From NCBI GenBank assembly GCA_017961175.1, contig JAGCXV010000041.1, forward strand, positions 17,583-81,582: a DNA stretch of 64,000 nucleotides. The letters are read 5' to 3'. Shown piece after piece: positions 24,980 to 34,466 of this stretch. Every line of letters starts with the position of its first letter. Position 1 is the first letter of the stretch. The translations under genes and the position numbers were made by a program. This DNA is from Bacteroidales bacterium. Lineage in GTDB: Bacteria; Bacteroidota; Bacteroidia; Bacteroidales; UBA932. Under the pieces are notes generated by a model, which had not been told where the DNA came from, did no database searches, and saw nothing but the letters and a program-made list of their open reading frames with translations.

Positions 24980-26056
24980 TTAGCAACATCTTTTGGAGCA
25001 GCCGGCACAAAGCGTGTCCTCTCCCCTCAGCCTCTTTTCCACCAGGCGGGAAAGCCTCTCCCTGAGTTCCGGATGCGCCACCTTTTCCAGCACGGTTCCC
25101 GCAAAGGCCTGCTGCTGGAGAATCCGGGCTTCCTTTTCGCTGATACCGCGGCTGCGCATGTAGAATAGTTCCTCGTCGCCGACACTTCCCGCCGTGCTTC
25201 CATGAGAGCACTTCACATCGTCTGCATAAATCACCAGATGAGGATCGCTCGAAGCCCTTGCGCTCTCTGAAATCAGAAGGTTGTTGTTTGCCTGATAGGC
25301 TTCTGTCTTCTGCGCTGCCGGGCTTACCACGACTTCTCCCTCAAACCTGGACTTTGAATTTCCGTCCAGGATTCCCTTGAACAGCTGGCGGCTTACGCTT
25401 TCCTCTGCATTATGGACAAGCACCACATCCGTATCCACAATCTGCTGCCCGTCTGCAAGATACAGTCCGTTAAGATTGCATGTGGCCTTTTTGCCGGCAA
25501 TCAGCGAATGAATCCTGTTTGTCACGTTTCCGGCGTGGAGCGTAACTATATTTAGGCTCAGCGACGATTCTTCTTCCAGCCTTATCCTGTAGTCTGACTC
25601 GTGCCTTGAAAGAGAGTTCTCGTTCTGCATAACGACAAGGTCGAGACTGGCACCCTTGGCCACGTGGATTTCTATCCTGCCCTTCGTGGAGAAACGCTCC
25701 TGACCCACAGTGTGGGAGCAAAGGACCACGTTGTATTTACCTTCTGAAGGACAATCTATTACAGTCCTTTCTGAAAGCGGGGATGGAGATACCCTTACGG
25801 ATATCACCTGTGTTATTTCTTCTTCCTTTGGAACGATAACCGTAGCCTTTGGAGCGGATGCCGTTTCCTTTGGCGCGTAACGGATTCTTTCCACCCTGGT
25901 GCTGATGCCGAAATCAACGGCGCAGTCCAGGTCGGAAACGCTTTCAAACGGAAGGCCTTCCGGAACACCGTCCCAGACAAAAAGCTTGCGCGCTCCCGTC
26001 AGCGGAACGCTGCAGTCGAAAAGCTGTTTCTTGGGTATGTACCTGAATCCTTCCAT
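24980..26056 (-). CDS. sufD: Fe-S cluster scaffold subunit SufD
   Basis: This 358-residue protein is rich in beta-helix sequence, with the C-terminal SufBD signature (DDVKCSHGSTAGSVGDEELFY) and the RGISEKEAR motif. It partners SufB and SufC in the SufBC2D scaffold. Length is at the short end of the family. It follows sufC by 6 bp and is followed by ugd. A cysteine-rich tail (CAGCSKRCC) is unusual and of unknown meaning. Confidence 0.92.
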   Translation of the reverse strand: MEGFRYIPKKQLFDCSVPLTGARKLFVWDGVPEGLPFESVSDLDCAVDFGISTRVERIRYAPKETASAPKATVIVPKEEEITQVISVRVSPSPLSERTVIDCPSEGKYNVVLCSHTVGQERFSTKGRIEIHVAKGASLDLVVMQNENSLSRHESDYRIRLEEESSLSLNIVTLHAGNVTNRIHSLIAGKKATCNLNGLYLADGQQIVDTDVVLVHNAEESVSRQLFKGILDGNSKSRFEGEVVVSPAAQKTEAYQANNNLLISESARASSDPHLVIYADDVKCSHGSTAGSVGDEELFYMRSRGISEKEARILQQQAFAGTVLEKVAHPELRERLSRLVEKRLRGEDTLCAGCSKRCC

Positions 26057-26062
26057 TATCCG

Positions 26063-26809
26063 TTATTCAAATTCCTCGTAGCCATGAGCCTCAACCTCGG
26101 CGGCAAGTTCCTTTCCTGCTGTCTTCACGATCTTTCCCTTGTAGAGCACATGCACCACATCCGGAACTATGTAATCCAGAAGTCTCTGGTAATGAGTTAT
26201 CACGACAAACGCGTTATCCGCCGTCTTGAGGCGGTTTACTCCGTTTGCAACAATACGGAGAGCATCCACGTCAAGTCCGCTGTCCGTCTCGTCGAGTATG
26301 GCAAGCCTCGGAGAAAGCATCGCCATCTGGAAAATCTCGTTGCGCTTTTTCTCTCCACCGGAAAAGCCCACGTTCACTCCCCTTGAAGAGAAGGACGGAT
26401 CCATTTCCACATAGGCCATCTTCTCCCTCATCATCTTCAGGTATTCCGCTGCGCTGAGCGGAGGAAGATTCTTCTGGCGGCGGTGCTCGTTTACCGCAGT
26501 CTTCATAAAGTTGACGTTGGTAACGCCCGGTATTTCAACAGGATACTGGAACCCAAGGAACAACCCGGCCCAGCTCCTTTCCTCAGGACTCATCTTCAGG
26601 AGATCCTGCCCCAGATAAGTTACGCTGCCTTCTGTAACCTCATAGTTGGAATTGCCGGCAAGCACTGCACTGAGGGTGCTTTTTCCGCTGCCGTTCCTTC
26701 CCATTATCGCATGCACTTCTCCGGGCTTGATGACAAGGTTGATACCCTTGAGTATTTCCTTGTCGCCGATGCGTGCGTGAAGGTTTTTTATTTCAAGAAG
26801 ATTTTCCAT
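26063..26809 (-). CDS. sufC: Fe-S assembly ATPase SufC
   Basis: This 248-residue ABC ATPase has Walker A in GRNGSGKST, signature FSGGEKKRNE, Walker B in LAILDETDSGLDVDAL, and a His switch in ITHYQR. These are standard SufC features. It drives SufBD conformational changes during cluster assembly. The ATG at 26809 is preferred over the TTG at 26815. It lies between pnuC and sufD. Confidence 0.96.
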   Translation of the reverse strand: MENLLEIKNLHARIGDKEILKGINLVIKPGEVHAIMGRNGSGKSTLSAVLAGNSNYEVTEGSVTYLGQDLLKMSPEERSWAGLFLGFQYPVEIPGVTNVNFMKTAVNEHRRQKNLPPLSAAEYLKMMREKMAYVEMDPSFSSRGVNVGFSGGEKKRNEIFQMAMLSPRLAILDETDSGLDVDALRIVANGVNRLKTADNAFVVITHYQRLLDYIVPDVVHVLYKGKIVKTAGKELAAEVEAHGYEEFE

Positions 26810-26817
26810 TTCCAAGT

Positions 26818-27558
26818 TTAGTATTTCTGGTTTTTCCTTTTTTCCTCAACCTGGCGCCTGAGGTCGAGATAATGCTGCTTGCGGTACATCTTAAGCCAGG
26901 TGAAGAATCCTCCGATAGCAAGCACTATGTACAAGGCATATACAAGTGTCATAAGCCTCAGTCCCAGACGGTAGCACAGGATGATGTTGCAGCAGTTGGC
27001 AACCATCCAGCATGCCCAGCATTCCAGTTTTTTCTGGGCGGAAAGGAACTGGGCCATAAGCACTGTTCCAAGTATGAACGCATCAAAATACGGCAGCCTT
27101 GCCGGAGCCGGGAACAAGGACGGGAACCATACATCCACCCTGGAGAGGATATATCCCCAGATGAACATGAAGATAAGTACCTGGGATATCACCACTATCC
27201 TCTGTCCGGTGTTGTACGTTGTTACCTTCAGACGGGACTTGGTGTCTTTCTCGTTTTCGGCCGGATGGGTCCATCTGTAATGCCCGAAGAAGTTTATCGC
27301 CAGGGAAATAGGCTGGAGCATCATGCTCGAATATGCCCTCGTCTGGTAAAACATCAAAAACAGCAAAAAGTTGTAAATGTAGCCCACCCAGAAGTTTGCA
27401 ACCTTGCCCCTTACGGCAAGGAAAACACACAGGAGACCGCAGACGGTACTTGTGGCTTCGAGAGAACTTACTTGCTGGCCCCACAGCTCGAACAATATAT
27501 TGTCCAGGCTGAACCAGTTGATAATCATCTGAAGATATTCTTCCAACATAACAATCAT
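26818..27558 (-). CDS. pnuC: PnuC-type nicotinamide riboside/NMN transporter
   Basis: This 246-residue protein has about seven membrane helices and PnuC motifs: [20 protein letters not shown] near the N-terminus, [15 protein letters not shown] in the middle and a C-terminal [16 protein letters not shown] helix. It takes up a vitamin B3 derivative for NAD synthesis. It is inserted between sufB and sufC and is coupled to sufB by a 4-bp ATGA overlap, an unusual place for this gene. Exact substrate (nicotinamide riboside or thiamine, as in PnuT) is not fixed by sequence. Confidence 0.85.
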   Translation of the reverse strand: MIVMLEEYLQMIINWFSLDNILFELWGQQVSSLEATSTVCGLLCVFLAVRGKVANFWVGYIYNFLLFLMFYQTRAYSSMMLQPISLAINFFGHYRWTHPAENEKDTKSRLKVTTYNTGQRIVVISQVLIFMFIWGYILSRVDVWFPSLFPAPARLPYFDAFILGTVLMAQFLSAQKKLECWACWMVANCCNIILCYRLGLRLMTLVYALYIVLAIGGFFTWLKMYRKQHYLDLRRQVEEKRKNQKY

Positions 27559-28988
27559 CCTATGCTGCCCTCAAGAGAAACCTGGAGAAGTTTCTGCGCC
27601 TCCACGGCAAACTCCATCGGCAGCTTGTTAAGCACGTCACGTGCATATCCGTTAACTATAAGACCTACGGCATCTTCCTGTGTAATACCCCTTTGCAGGC
27701 AGTAAAACAGCTGGTCTTCCCCTATCTTCGAGGTGGTGGCCTCGTGTTCTATTATGGCCGTAGGATTTGCGCTTTCTATGTGAGGGAACGTATGCGCCCC
27801 GCAGCGTGAGCCCAGCAGAAGGCTGTCGCACTGGGAGTGGTTCCTTGCCCCGGTTGCTCCCGGCAGAACCTTTACCATTCCGCGGTAGCTGTTCTCGCTG
27901 CATCCGGCGGAAATACCTTTGCTCACGATACGGCTGCGTGTGTTCTTCCCTATATGTATCATCTTTGTTCCGGTATCCGCCTGCTGGTAATTGTTGGTTA
28001 CGGCAACGCTGTAGAACTCGCTCACGGAGTTGTCTCCCTTGAGGATGGTGCTCGGGTATTTCCACGTTATCGCGGAGCCCGTTTCTACCTGGGCCCAGAA
28101 GAGGCGGGAGTTGGAGCCTTCGCACAATCCTCTCTTTGTCACGAGGTTGTAGATACCGCCCTCTCCTTTCTTGTTTCCAGGATACCAGTTCTGTACCGTG
28201 GAATATTTCACTTCGGCGTCCTGTTTCACCACAATCTCAACCACCGCGGCGTGAAGCTGGCTTTCGTCTCTCTGCGGAGCGGTGCATCCCTCCAGATAAC
28301 TTACATAGCTTCCCTCGTCGGCGACAATCAATGTCCTCTCGAACTGTCCCGTTCCGAGAGCGTTTATGCGGAAGTAGCTGGAAAGTTCCATCGGGCACCG
28401 GGTGTTCTTCGGGATGTAGCAGAAACTTCCGTCTGAGAAAACGGCGGAATTAAGGGCGGAAAAATAATTGTCCCCGACAGGAACCACGCTTGCCAGATAC
28501 CTGCGCACAAGATCTGGATAATCCCTTACCGCCTCTGAGAAAGAACAGAAGATTATGCCTTTCTCTGCGAGGGTTTCACGGAAGGTAGTCTTTACTGACA
28601 CTGAGTCAAATACGGCATCAACGGCAACGCCTCCCAGAACATTTCTCTCCTTGAGCGGAATACCCAGTTTCTCGAAGGTGGCTTCCAGTTCCGGATCCAG
28701 CTTGTCGGCCGTTTTCTTCTTCGGGGCGGCAAAGTAAATTATGTCCTGGTAGTTGATTTCCGGAAGCTTGAGATGGCCCCAGGAAGGGGTCTTCATCGTG
28801 AGCCATTTCCTGAAGGCCTTCAGACGGAATTCCAGCATCCACTCCGGCTCCCCCTTCCTCTCGGATATATGGCGGATAATGTCTTCGTTCAATCCCTTCG
28901 GAGCAAACTCCTGCTCCACGTCGGTGACGAAGCCTTCCTTGTATTCCGAAGAGGCCACTGCCTTCAATATTTCCTTCTGACTGCCCAT
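27555..28988 (-). CDS. sufB: Fe-S cluster scaffold subunit SufB
   Basis: This 477-residue protein has the full SufB pattern: [27 protein letters not shown] (family cysteine), [15 protein letters not shown], and the C-terminal [15 protein letters not shown] and RGITQEDA segments. It accepts sulfur and builds the cluster with SufC and SufD. It heads the operon sufB-pnuC-sufC-sufD-ugd. The -7 box lies 7 bp before the ATG, implying a very short or absent leader. Confidence 0.96.
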   Translation of the reverse strand: MGSQKEILKAVASSEYKEGFVTDVEQEFAPKGLNEDIIRHISERKGEPEWMLEFRLKAFRKWLTMKTPSWGHLKLPEINYQDIIYFAAPKKKTADKLDPELEATFEKLGIPLKERNVLGGVAVDAVFDSVSVKTTFRETLAEKGIIFCSFSEAVRDYPDLVRRYLASVVPVGDNYFSALNSAVFSDGSFCYIPKNTRCPMELSSYFRINALGTGQFERTLIVADEGSYVSYLEGCTAPQRDESQLHAAVVEIVVKQDAEVKYSTVQNWYPGNKKGEGGIYNLVTKRGLCEGSNSRLFWAQVETGSAITWKYPSTILKGDNSVSEFYSVAVTNNYQQADTGTKMIHIGKNTRSRIVSKGISAGCSENSYRGMVKVLPGATGARNHSQCDSLLLGSRCGAHTFPHIESANPTAIIEHEATTSKIGEDQLFYCLQRGITQEDAVGLIVNGYARDVLNKLPMEFAVEAQKLLQVSLEGSIG

Positions 28989-28994
28989 AGGGCC

Positions 28995-29041
28995 ACAAAT
29001 ATAGTGATTTTATTATTTTCAGCCGTTTTCACTATATTTGT
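28995..29041. promoter_or_regulatory. Symmetric divergent promoter between sufB and the ThiL-like gene
   Basis: A perfect 13-bp inverted repeat (ACAAATATAGTGA at 28995-29007, TCACTATATTTGT at 29029-29041) carries a TATATTTG -7 box on each arm. The minus-strand box is at 28996-29003 and the plus-strand box at 29033-29040. Each box lies 4-7 bp from its ATG. The repeat could be an operator shared by both genes. Confidence 0.65.
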
Positions 29042-29044
29042 CTT

Positions 29045-30043
29045 ATGGCAAAGAAGAAAGAAATCACCCGTACGGAAATCAAGGAGCTCGGCAGGATCAA
29101 GACCCTGGACAGGCTCTTTGAAAAAAGCAGTTTCAAGAATTCCAGGACCACCCATATTCCACCCGTCAAGGGCGGAAAGGGAACCGTAACCGCCAATGCC
29201 CTTATGCTGGAAGGCGTGGACTTCGACCTTACATACACTCCGGTAAAGTATCTCGGATACAAGGCTGCGGTTCATGCGATGGGATATATCTATGCCAGGT
29301 GCGCCAAGCCTTGCGCCCTGAATTTTTCCATCGGGGTTTCTTCCAAGTTCAGCTATGAGCACATAGACTGGCTCTGGGCGGGTATCCAGGCAGCGGCAAA
29401 GCTGCATTCCGTGGAAAACCTCACCCTGGACCTCGTTCCTTCCATGAGCGGGCTTATGATAAGCTGCAGCGCCACCGGAAACCTTCTGTCGCCCGAGTAT
29501 GAAGGGGAAACAACTCCAAACTCCCTTATCTGCGTCAGCGGAAACCTCGGAAGCGCCTGCATGGGATTCTATGTGCTGGAGAGGGAAAAGGCCGCCTTCA
29601 CCGGAACCCAGCCTCAGCTGGAAAAATACAAATATCCGCTGGGACAATATCTTACACCTGACATTGAACCATCCATACTGGACAGCTTCAAGGAAACCGG
29701 CATCTGGCCTACGGCGGGATATTTCCTGACCAGAGGCCTCGGCGATGCCGTAAGACAGATGGCCCGCGACCACGCCTGCGGCGCTAACATTTTCCTGGAC
29801 AAGATTCCAGTCGCTCCGGAGGCCAGGATGATTTCCGAGGAAATCGGAATCGATATGGCAACGGCCATAATAAACGGCGGAGACGACTACCGCCTGATGT
29901 ATGTATTCCCTCTGGAAGCCCACGAGGCTATCCGCAAGGAACTCCCTTGGCTGGAAGTTATAGGCCACACTTCAAAAGAAGGTTGCCACCTGGTGAGCCC
30001 GGATGGAGGCTATCTCGAAATAAAAGCGCAGGGTTGGGAATAA
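29045..30043 (+). CDS. ThiL-family protein lacking most catalytic aspartates (probable pseudoenzyme)
   Basis: This 332-residue protein aligns along its whole length with Bacteroidota thiamine-monophosphate kinase by eye: start with TEIKELGRIKTLDRL, LMLEGVDFDLTYTPVKYLGYKAAVHAM, LICVSGNLGSACMGFYVLEREKAAF, NGGDDYRLMYVFPLEAHEAI, and end KAQGW. The metal/ATP motifs are altered: VGDDAA is GGKGTV, NFSDIYAMN is AMGYIYARC, GGDTTSS is TLDLVPS, and ISDGLS is LTRGLGD. The frame is intact and the fold-forming segments are kept, so it is unlikely to be a decaying pseudogene. Function is unknown. It diverges from sufB with a shared symmetric promoter and converges with dnaE (6-bp gap). Confidence 0.75.
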   Translation: MAKKKEITRTEIKELGRIKTLDRLFEKSSFKNSRTTHIPPVKGGKGTVTANALMLEGVDFDLTYTPVKYLGYKAAVHAMGYIYARCAKPCALNFSIGVSSKFSYEHIDWLWAGIQAAAKLHSVENLTLDLVPSMSGLMISCSATGNLLSPEYEGETTPNSLICVSGNLGSACMGFYVLEREKAAFTGTQPQLEKYKYPLGQYLTPDIEPSILDSFKETGIWPTAGYFLTRGLGDAVRQMARDHACGANIFLDKIPVAPEARMISEEIGIDMATAIINGGDDYRLMYVFPLEAHEAIRKELPWLEVIGHTSKEGCHLVSPDGGYLEIKAQGWE

Positions 30044-30049
30044 TCCCCC

Positions 30050-33000
30050 TTAGAACAGGGACAGGTTAACGTTCCCCTTGTATTTCATACCCATCTTTTC
30101 AAGTTCCTTGAGAAGGACGTTGTCCACCTCTACAAGGAATTTGGTGTCGTAGTCCAGGCTGAATCCCTTTTCCTTTTCCACAATCTTCATCTTGACCGGA
30201 GTCTTGCCCGCGCCTTCGGTTTTTGCCGCAGTATGGTGCTCCTTAAGGAGCTTTATCAGGTCTGTACGGAACTGCTTGTCTATAAGGTTTGCCGGAACTA
30301 TTATCTCCAGGGACTGAAGACCGCTTGCCTTTACGTTTGCAAGAAGGCGTATGGACTCTATCTTCGGGGACGGGGACGGATCCTGCGGGCCGCGCCTCCT
30401 GATCTTCATCTTTATGAAAACGGCGCTTCCGTCCTTGATATAATTCATGTTGCTCTCGTAAGCCTTGCCGAAAAGGGTGATATTTACGCTGGACGAGAAA
30501 TCTTCCAGGGTAAAGGTGCAGAACGGGCTTCCGGTCTTGGACACCCTCTCGTTTACGTTTGTAACAAGACCTCCGATGAAATAATCCTGATTCTCATCTA
30601 TCTGGTAATCGGAGCCGAGTTTAAGTCTGTCTGCAATTTCTCCCGGGGTTGAGGTGCAGAAATTCTCCAGCTCAAACCGGAACACGTCCAGAGGATGGGA
30701 GGAAATGTACATTCCCACAAGTTCCCTTTCCTTTTTGAGGAACTCCATAAGATTCATCTCTCCGGCCCTTGGCGGAATTTCCGGCTTTGTAAGCTGGAAA
30801 CCCTCGTCCTGGTCTCCGAACAGAGAACCGACGGAATTGTCTATCGAATTGAAGTCCTGGACATATTTCATCAGGGAATCAAGGAATACCTCTCCCCTCT
30901 TGTTTTCCATAAAGTACTGGTCCCTGCGGATATCAGGGAAGGAAGAATCAAAAGCCCCGGCATAGGCCAGATTCTCCATTGTCTTGCGGTTGATGCTCTT
31001 AGGGCAGGCCCTTTCCACAAAGTCGTAGATATCCTTGTAAGGAGCGTTGGCAACTATATCCTCAGCGATCTGGGAGCCAAGGCCTTTGATAGCGGCAAGG
31101 CCGAACCTTATCTCGTTGTCTCCGGTTACGGTAGCGTTCACTCCGCCCTCGTTAACATCCGGACCCAGAACGCTCAGACCCATTCTCTTGCATTCGTCCA
31201 TAAGGACGGTTATCTCCTTTGTGTCCGCGGAATTCTTGGTAAGGTTGGCGGCCATGAACTCTGCAGGATAGTGGGCTTTCATGTAAGCCGTCAGGTAGCC
31301 GATCCAGGCATAGCAGGTAGAATGGGATTTGTTGAAAGCGTACTTGGCAAATTCCTTCCAGTCGTTCCATATCTTCTGGAGAATTTCCTTGGAAAATCCG
31401 TTTTCCACTCCGTTGGCAATGAACTTCTCCTCAAGAACCTCCATCTTCTTCAGGTCCTTCTTTCCCATTGCCTTTCTGAGGGTATCTGCCTGACCCTTGG
31501 TGAACTTGGAAAGCTTCTGTGAAAGAAGCATCACCTGCTCCTGGTAAACCGTTACGCCGTAGGTGTCGGAGAGGATTTCCTCCATTTCCGGAAGCTCGTA
31601 GGTGATCGGCTCCCTTCCGTTCTTCCTGTTGACGAAATTAGGGATATACTGCATAGGGCCCGGACGGTAGAGGGCGTTCATCGCTATCAGGTCCTCAAAT
31701 CTGGACGGATGAAGCTCCCTGAGCCACTTCTGCATTCCCGGACTTTCAAACTGGAACGTGGCCACCGTGTCTCCCCTTCCGAAGAGCTTGAATGTAGCCT
31801 TGTCGTCCAGCGGAACGGAGTTTATGTCTATATCCAGCCCCCTGTGTTTCTTTATGTTGGCAAGGGTTTCCTTGAGGATGGACAGCGTCCTCAGGCCCAG
31901 GAAGTCCATCTTCAGCATTCCCACATCCTCTATCCTGGTACCTTCATACTGGGAGATCCATCCCTCCACTCCCTTTGCCATTGCAACCGGAATGTGCTCC
32001 ATCAGGTTGTGCGGGCCAATGATAACGGCACAGGCGTGAACTCCGGTCTGGCGGATTGTACCCTCCAGCTCACGGGCATAATGAAGGGTTTCCTTGACCT
32101 TCGGATCATCGGACGATTCGTACTCCTTCCGGAAATCTTCCAGGAATCTCAGGCAGTTCTCGAAGTTAGGCTTATAGTCTTTATCACCTTCCTGAAAATT
32201 GCGGGTAGGAACCATGGACGCCAGCTTGTTGGATATCGGAAGCGGAAGGTCTTCGATTCTGGCCACGTCCTTTATAGCCTGCTTGGTGGCCATCGTGCCG
32301 AATGTCACAACGTGGGATACGTGATCCTTGCCGTATTTTTCCTCCACATATTCATAGACCTCCCCCCTTCTTTCCTCCTCGAAGTCTATGTCTATATCCG
32401 GCATCGAGATTCGGTCCGGATTGAGGAAACGCTCAAACAGGAGGTCGTACTTGATCGGGTCCATATTGGTGATACCCAGGCAATAGGCCACAACGCTTCC
32501 GGCTGCCGAGCCTCGTCCCGGACCAACCCAGATGCCCTTTGAGCGGGCGTGGTTGATAAAGTCGTGGACAATGAGGAAGTAATCCGGGAATCCCATTCCG
32601 CGGATCGTGTCCAGCTCAAAGTCTATCCTTTCCTGGATGCTCGGAAGAATGTTTCCGTAACGCTTTGCGGCTCCTTCCATAACCAGGTGGCGCAGATAGG
32701 CGTTGGAGTCTTCGAATTCTGCCGGTATGTCAAAATGCGGAAGGATGTGCGGAATGTCTATCTCATACCTTTCAACCTTCTCTGCAACTTCCAGGGTATT
32801 TGAAATCACCTCCGGATGGCCGTAGTTGATGGCCGCCATCTCGTCTCCGCTTTTCATATACTCCTCCTGGGTATAGTGAAGCCTTCCGGTATCGGTGAGC
32901 TTGCTGGCGGTATTGATGCAGATAAAAAGGTCGTGGGCCGGGCCGTCTTCCTTCTTCACAAAGTGGCAGTCGTTGGTGGCCACGCACTTTATACCAAGTT

Positions 33001-33637
33001 CCCTGGCCATCGAGTACAGCACGGGGTTCACCCTCTGCTGTTCCTCGAAAACTATGTTGCTCTGCCCCGGAACCTTGCAGTTATGGTTCTGGATTTCAAA
33101 GTAATAATCCTCGCCGAAAAGATTCCTGTACCACATGGCCACATCCATCGCCTCCTGGAGATTTCCCTTGAGGATGGCCTGCGGCACTTCTCCGGCCAGG
33201 CAGGCGCTGCAGCAGATCAGCCCCTCGTGATACTTCTGGAGAAGTTCCCGGTCTACCCTCGGACGGTTGTAGAATCCTTCCGTAAATCCAAGGGATGAGA
33301 GTTTCATAAGGTTATGGTAACCTTCAAGATTCTTTGCCAGGAGAATGAGGTGATAGACACTTCTTTTGTCCGTATAGGCTTTCTTGATAAAGCGGCTTTC
33401 TGGAGCCACATAAACCTCGCACCCGACTATAGGCTTGAGGGTTTTGCCGGTCTTCTTCTCGGCTTTCTTCACGGCATCCAGGAAATCCTTTACTCCATAC
33501 ATCACGCCGTGGTCCGTCAGGGCCATTGCCGGCATGTCAAGCTCCATCGCCCTGGCAATGTAATCCTCTATCTTTCCCATTCCGTCCAGAATGGAATAAT
33601 GGCTGTGAAGATGCAGGTGTACAAAAGGGGTGCTCAT
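30050..33637 (-). CDS. dnaE: DNA polymerase III alpha subunit
   Basis: This 1195-residue replicative polymerase has an N-terminal PHP domain (HLHSHYSILDGMG), catalytic aspartates in MPDIDIDFEEERR (about 410), the GPGRGSAAGS motif, a finger domain with HSTCYAWIGYLTAYMKAHYPAEF, tandem helix-hairpin-helix and a C-terminal OB domain. Length and motif order are standard for DnaE. It is transcribed alone: the upstream neighbour is 41 bp away on the same strand and the downstream neighbour is convergent. Confidence 0.97.
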   Translation of the reverse strand: MSTPFVHLHLHSHYSILDGMGKIEDYIARAMELDMPAMALTDHGVMYGVKDFLDAVKKAEKKTGKTLKPIVGCEVYVAPESRFIKKAYTDKRSVYHLILLAKNLEGYHNLMKLSSLGFTEGFYNRPRVDRELLQKYHEGLICCSACLAGEVPQAILKGNLQEAMDVAMWYRNLFGEDYYFEIQNHNCKVPGQSNIVFEEQQRVNPVLYSMARELGIKCVATNDCHFVKKEDGPAHDLFICINTASKLTDTGRLHYTQEEYMKSGDEMAAINYGHPEVISNTLEVAEKVERYEIDIPHILPHFDIPAEFEDSNAYLRHLVMEGAAKRYGNILPSIQERIDFELDTIRGMGFPDYFLIVHDFINHARSKGIWVGPGRGSAAGSVVAYCLGITNMDPIKYDLLFERFLNPDRISMPDIDIDFEEERRGEVYEYVEEKYGKDHVSHVVTFGTMATKQAIKDVARIEDLPLPISNKLASMVPTRNFQEGDKDYKPNFENCLRFLEDFRKEYESSDDPKVKETLHYARELEGTIRQTGVHACAVIIGPHNLMEHIPVAMAKGVEGWISQYEGTRIEDVGMLKMDFLGLRTLSILKETLANIKKHRGLDIDINSVPLDDKATFKLFGRGDTVATFQFESPGMQKWLRELHPSRFEDLIAMNALYRPGPMQYIPNFVNRKNGREPITYELPEMEEILSDTYGVTVYQEQVMLLSQKLSKFTKGQADTLRKAMGKKDLKKMEVLEEKFIANGVENGFSKEILQKIWNDWKEFAKYAFNKSHSTCYAWIGYLTAYMKAHYPAEFMAANLTKNSADTKEITVLMDECKRMGLSVLGPDVNEGGVNATVTGDNEIRFGLAAIKGLGSQIAEDIVANAPYKDIYDFVERACPKSINRKTMENLAYAGAFDSSFPDIRRDQYFMENKRGEVFLDSLMKYVQDFNSIDNSVGSLFGDQDEGFQLTKPEIPPRAGEMNLMEFLKKERELVGMYISSHPLDVFRFELENFCTSTPGEIADRLKLGSDYQIDENQDYFIGGLVTNVNERVSKTGSPFCTFTLEDFSSSVNITLFGKAYESNMNYIKDGSAVFIKMKIRRRGPQDPSPSPKIESIRLLANVKASGLQSLEIIVPANLIDKQFRTDLIKLLKEHHTAAKTEGAGKTPVKMKIVEKEKGFSLDYDTKFLVEVDNVLLKELEKMGMKYKGNVNLSLF

Positions 33638-33678
33638 TGTTCAAACATTATTCTTTTTAGTCTCGTATCTTTCTTGGT

Positions 33679-34326
33679 CTAGTCTGGATTGTGCATATCA
33701 AATTGCCTCGGGAAAGGAGGAAGTGTTATCCCATAGTCTTCAAATTCCGTTAAGTCATACATTTTAGTAAAAATGACTCCAGTGGGTACTGAAAACGTAA
33801 AAAAATCATTTTCTCTGCCCTCTGGATAGTAAAAAGTGCCATTACCAACTTCCAGAAACCAACTAATTATCTCTTGACCTTCTTGTGAAGATAAAACCTC
33901 CAACTTAACATCTCCATTGCGATGACACTTTAAATAATCGTAAAAAGAACCACTAATACTGCCCCTGTTATCCTCGGTAAAAAACATCGAGTACCATGAC
34001 TTCAATTTGTTTTGAGAAAATTTTATGGAATCTATTCTTTTAAAATCTTCAAAAGATGTAAACGCTAAAAAATCTGAAATATCTGTGATGTTTCCACTGA
34101 TAGTGTCAGAATCTTTAAAAAGATAGGATCCTATATATACATTCCCGTTTGGGCTGGAGAAATGTTTTATTTTCAATATGAAAACAGTATCGTTGTTGTT
34201 GGATGAATATTTCCAGTAACCCTCAAAGAAACTGTTTTGTCGCTCTAAGGACAAATCCTCAAATGATTGAGAATATGCTTCGGGGAAACATATAGCCAAA
34301 AGCAGAACAATTATTATTCTTTTCAT
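33679..34326 (-). CDS. Secreted protein of unknown function
   Basis: This 215-residue protein has a clear signal peptide (cleavage probably after AYSQ at about residue 20). The mature part is rich in Ser, Asn and aromatic residues with alternating beta-like strands and no motif I recognise. The coding sequence is much more AT-rich than dnaE and gpmI on either side, and uses AAA, AAT and TTT freely, which suggests recent acquisition. It is flanked by a 140-bp AT-rich spacer. No partner gene is evident. Confidence 0.7.
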   Translation of the reverse strand: MKRIIIVLLLAICFPEAYSQSFEDLSLERQNSFFEGYWKYSSNNNDTVFILKIKHFSSPNGNVYIGSYLFKDSDTISGNITDISDFLAFTSFEDFKRIDSIKFSQNKLKSWYSMFFTEDNRGSISGSFYDYLKCHRNGDVKLEVLSSQEGQEIISWFLEVGNGTFYYPEGRENDFFTFSVPTGVIFTKMYDLTEFEDYGITLPPFPRQFDMHNPD

Positions 34327-34466
34327 TCCTCTTAAAAAAGTTAATTACTGAAGCATCCTAATGGTATCGGAGTTACATCTAGAAAATCCGTATTATTCCA
34401 TTGATGTTAATAATTCTTTAACAACACAAATAATCTCATATTGTTGAGAGCTGGTTTTGTCCTCTT

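Noticed and set aside
29030-29044. TPP riboswitch upstream of the ThiL-like gene
   Set aside because: The -7 box lies 4 bp before the ATG, so there is no room for a leader RNA.
28964-29968. 334-codon minus-strand frame opposite the ThiL-like gene
   Set aside because: The plus-strand product matches a known family over its whole length; the antisense frame runs through the promoter and sufB start and has no recognisable motif.
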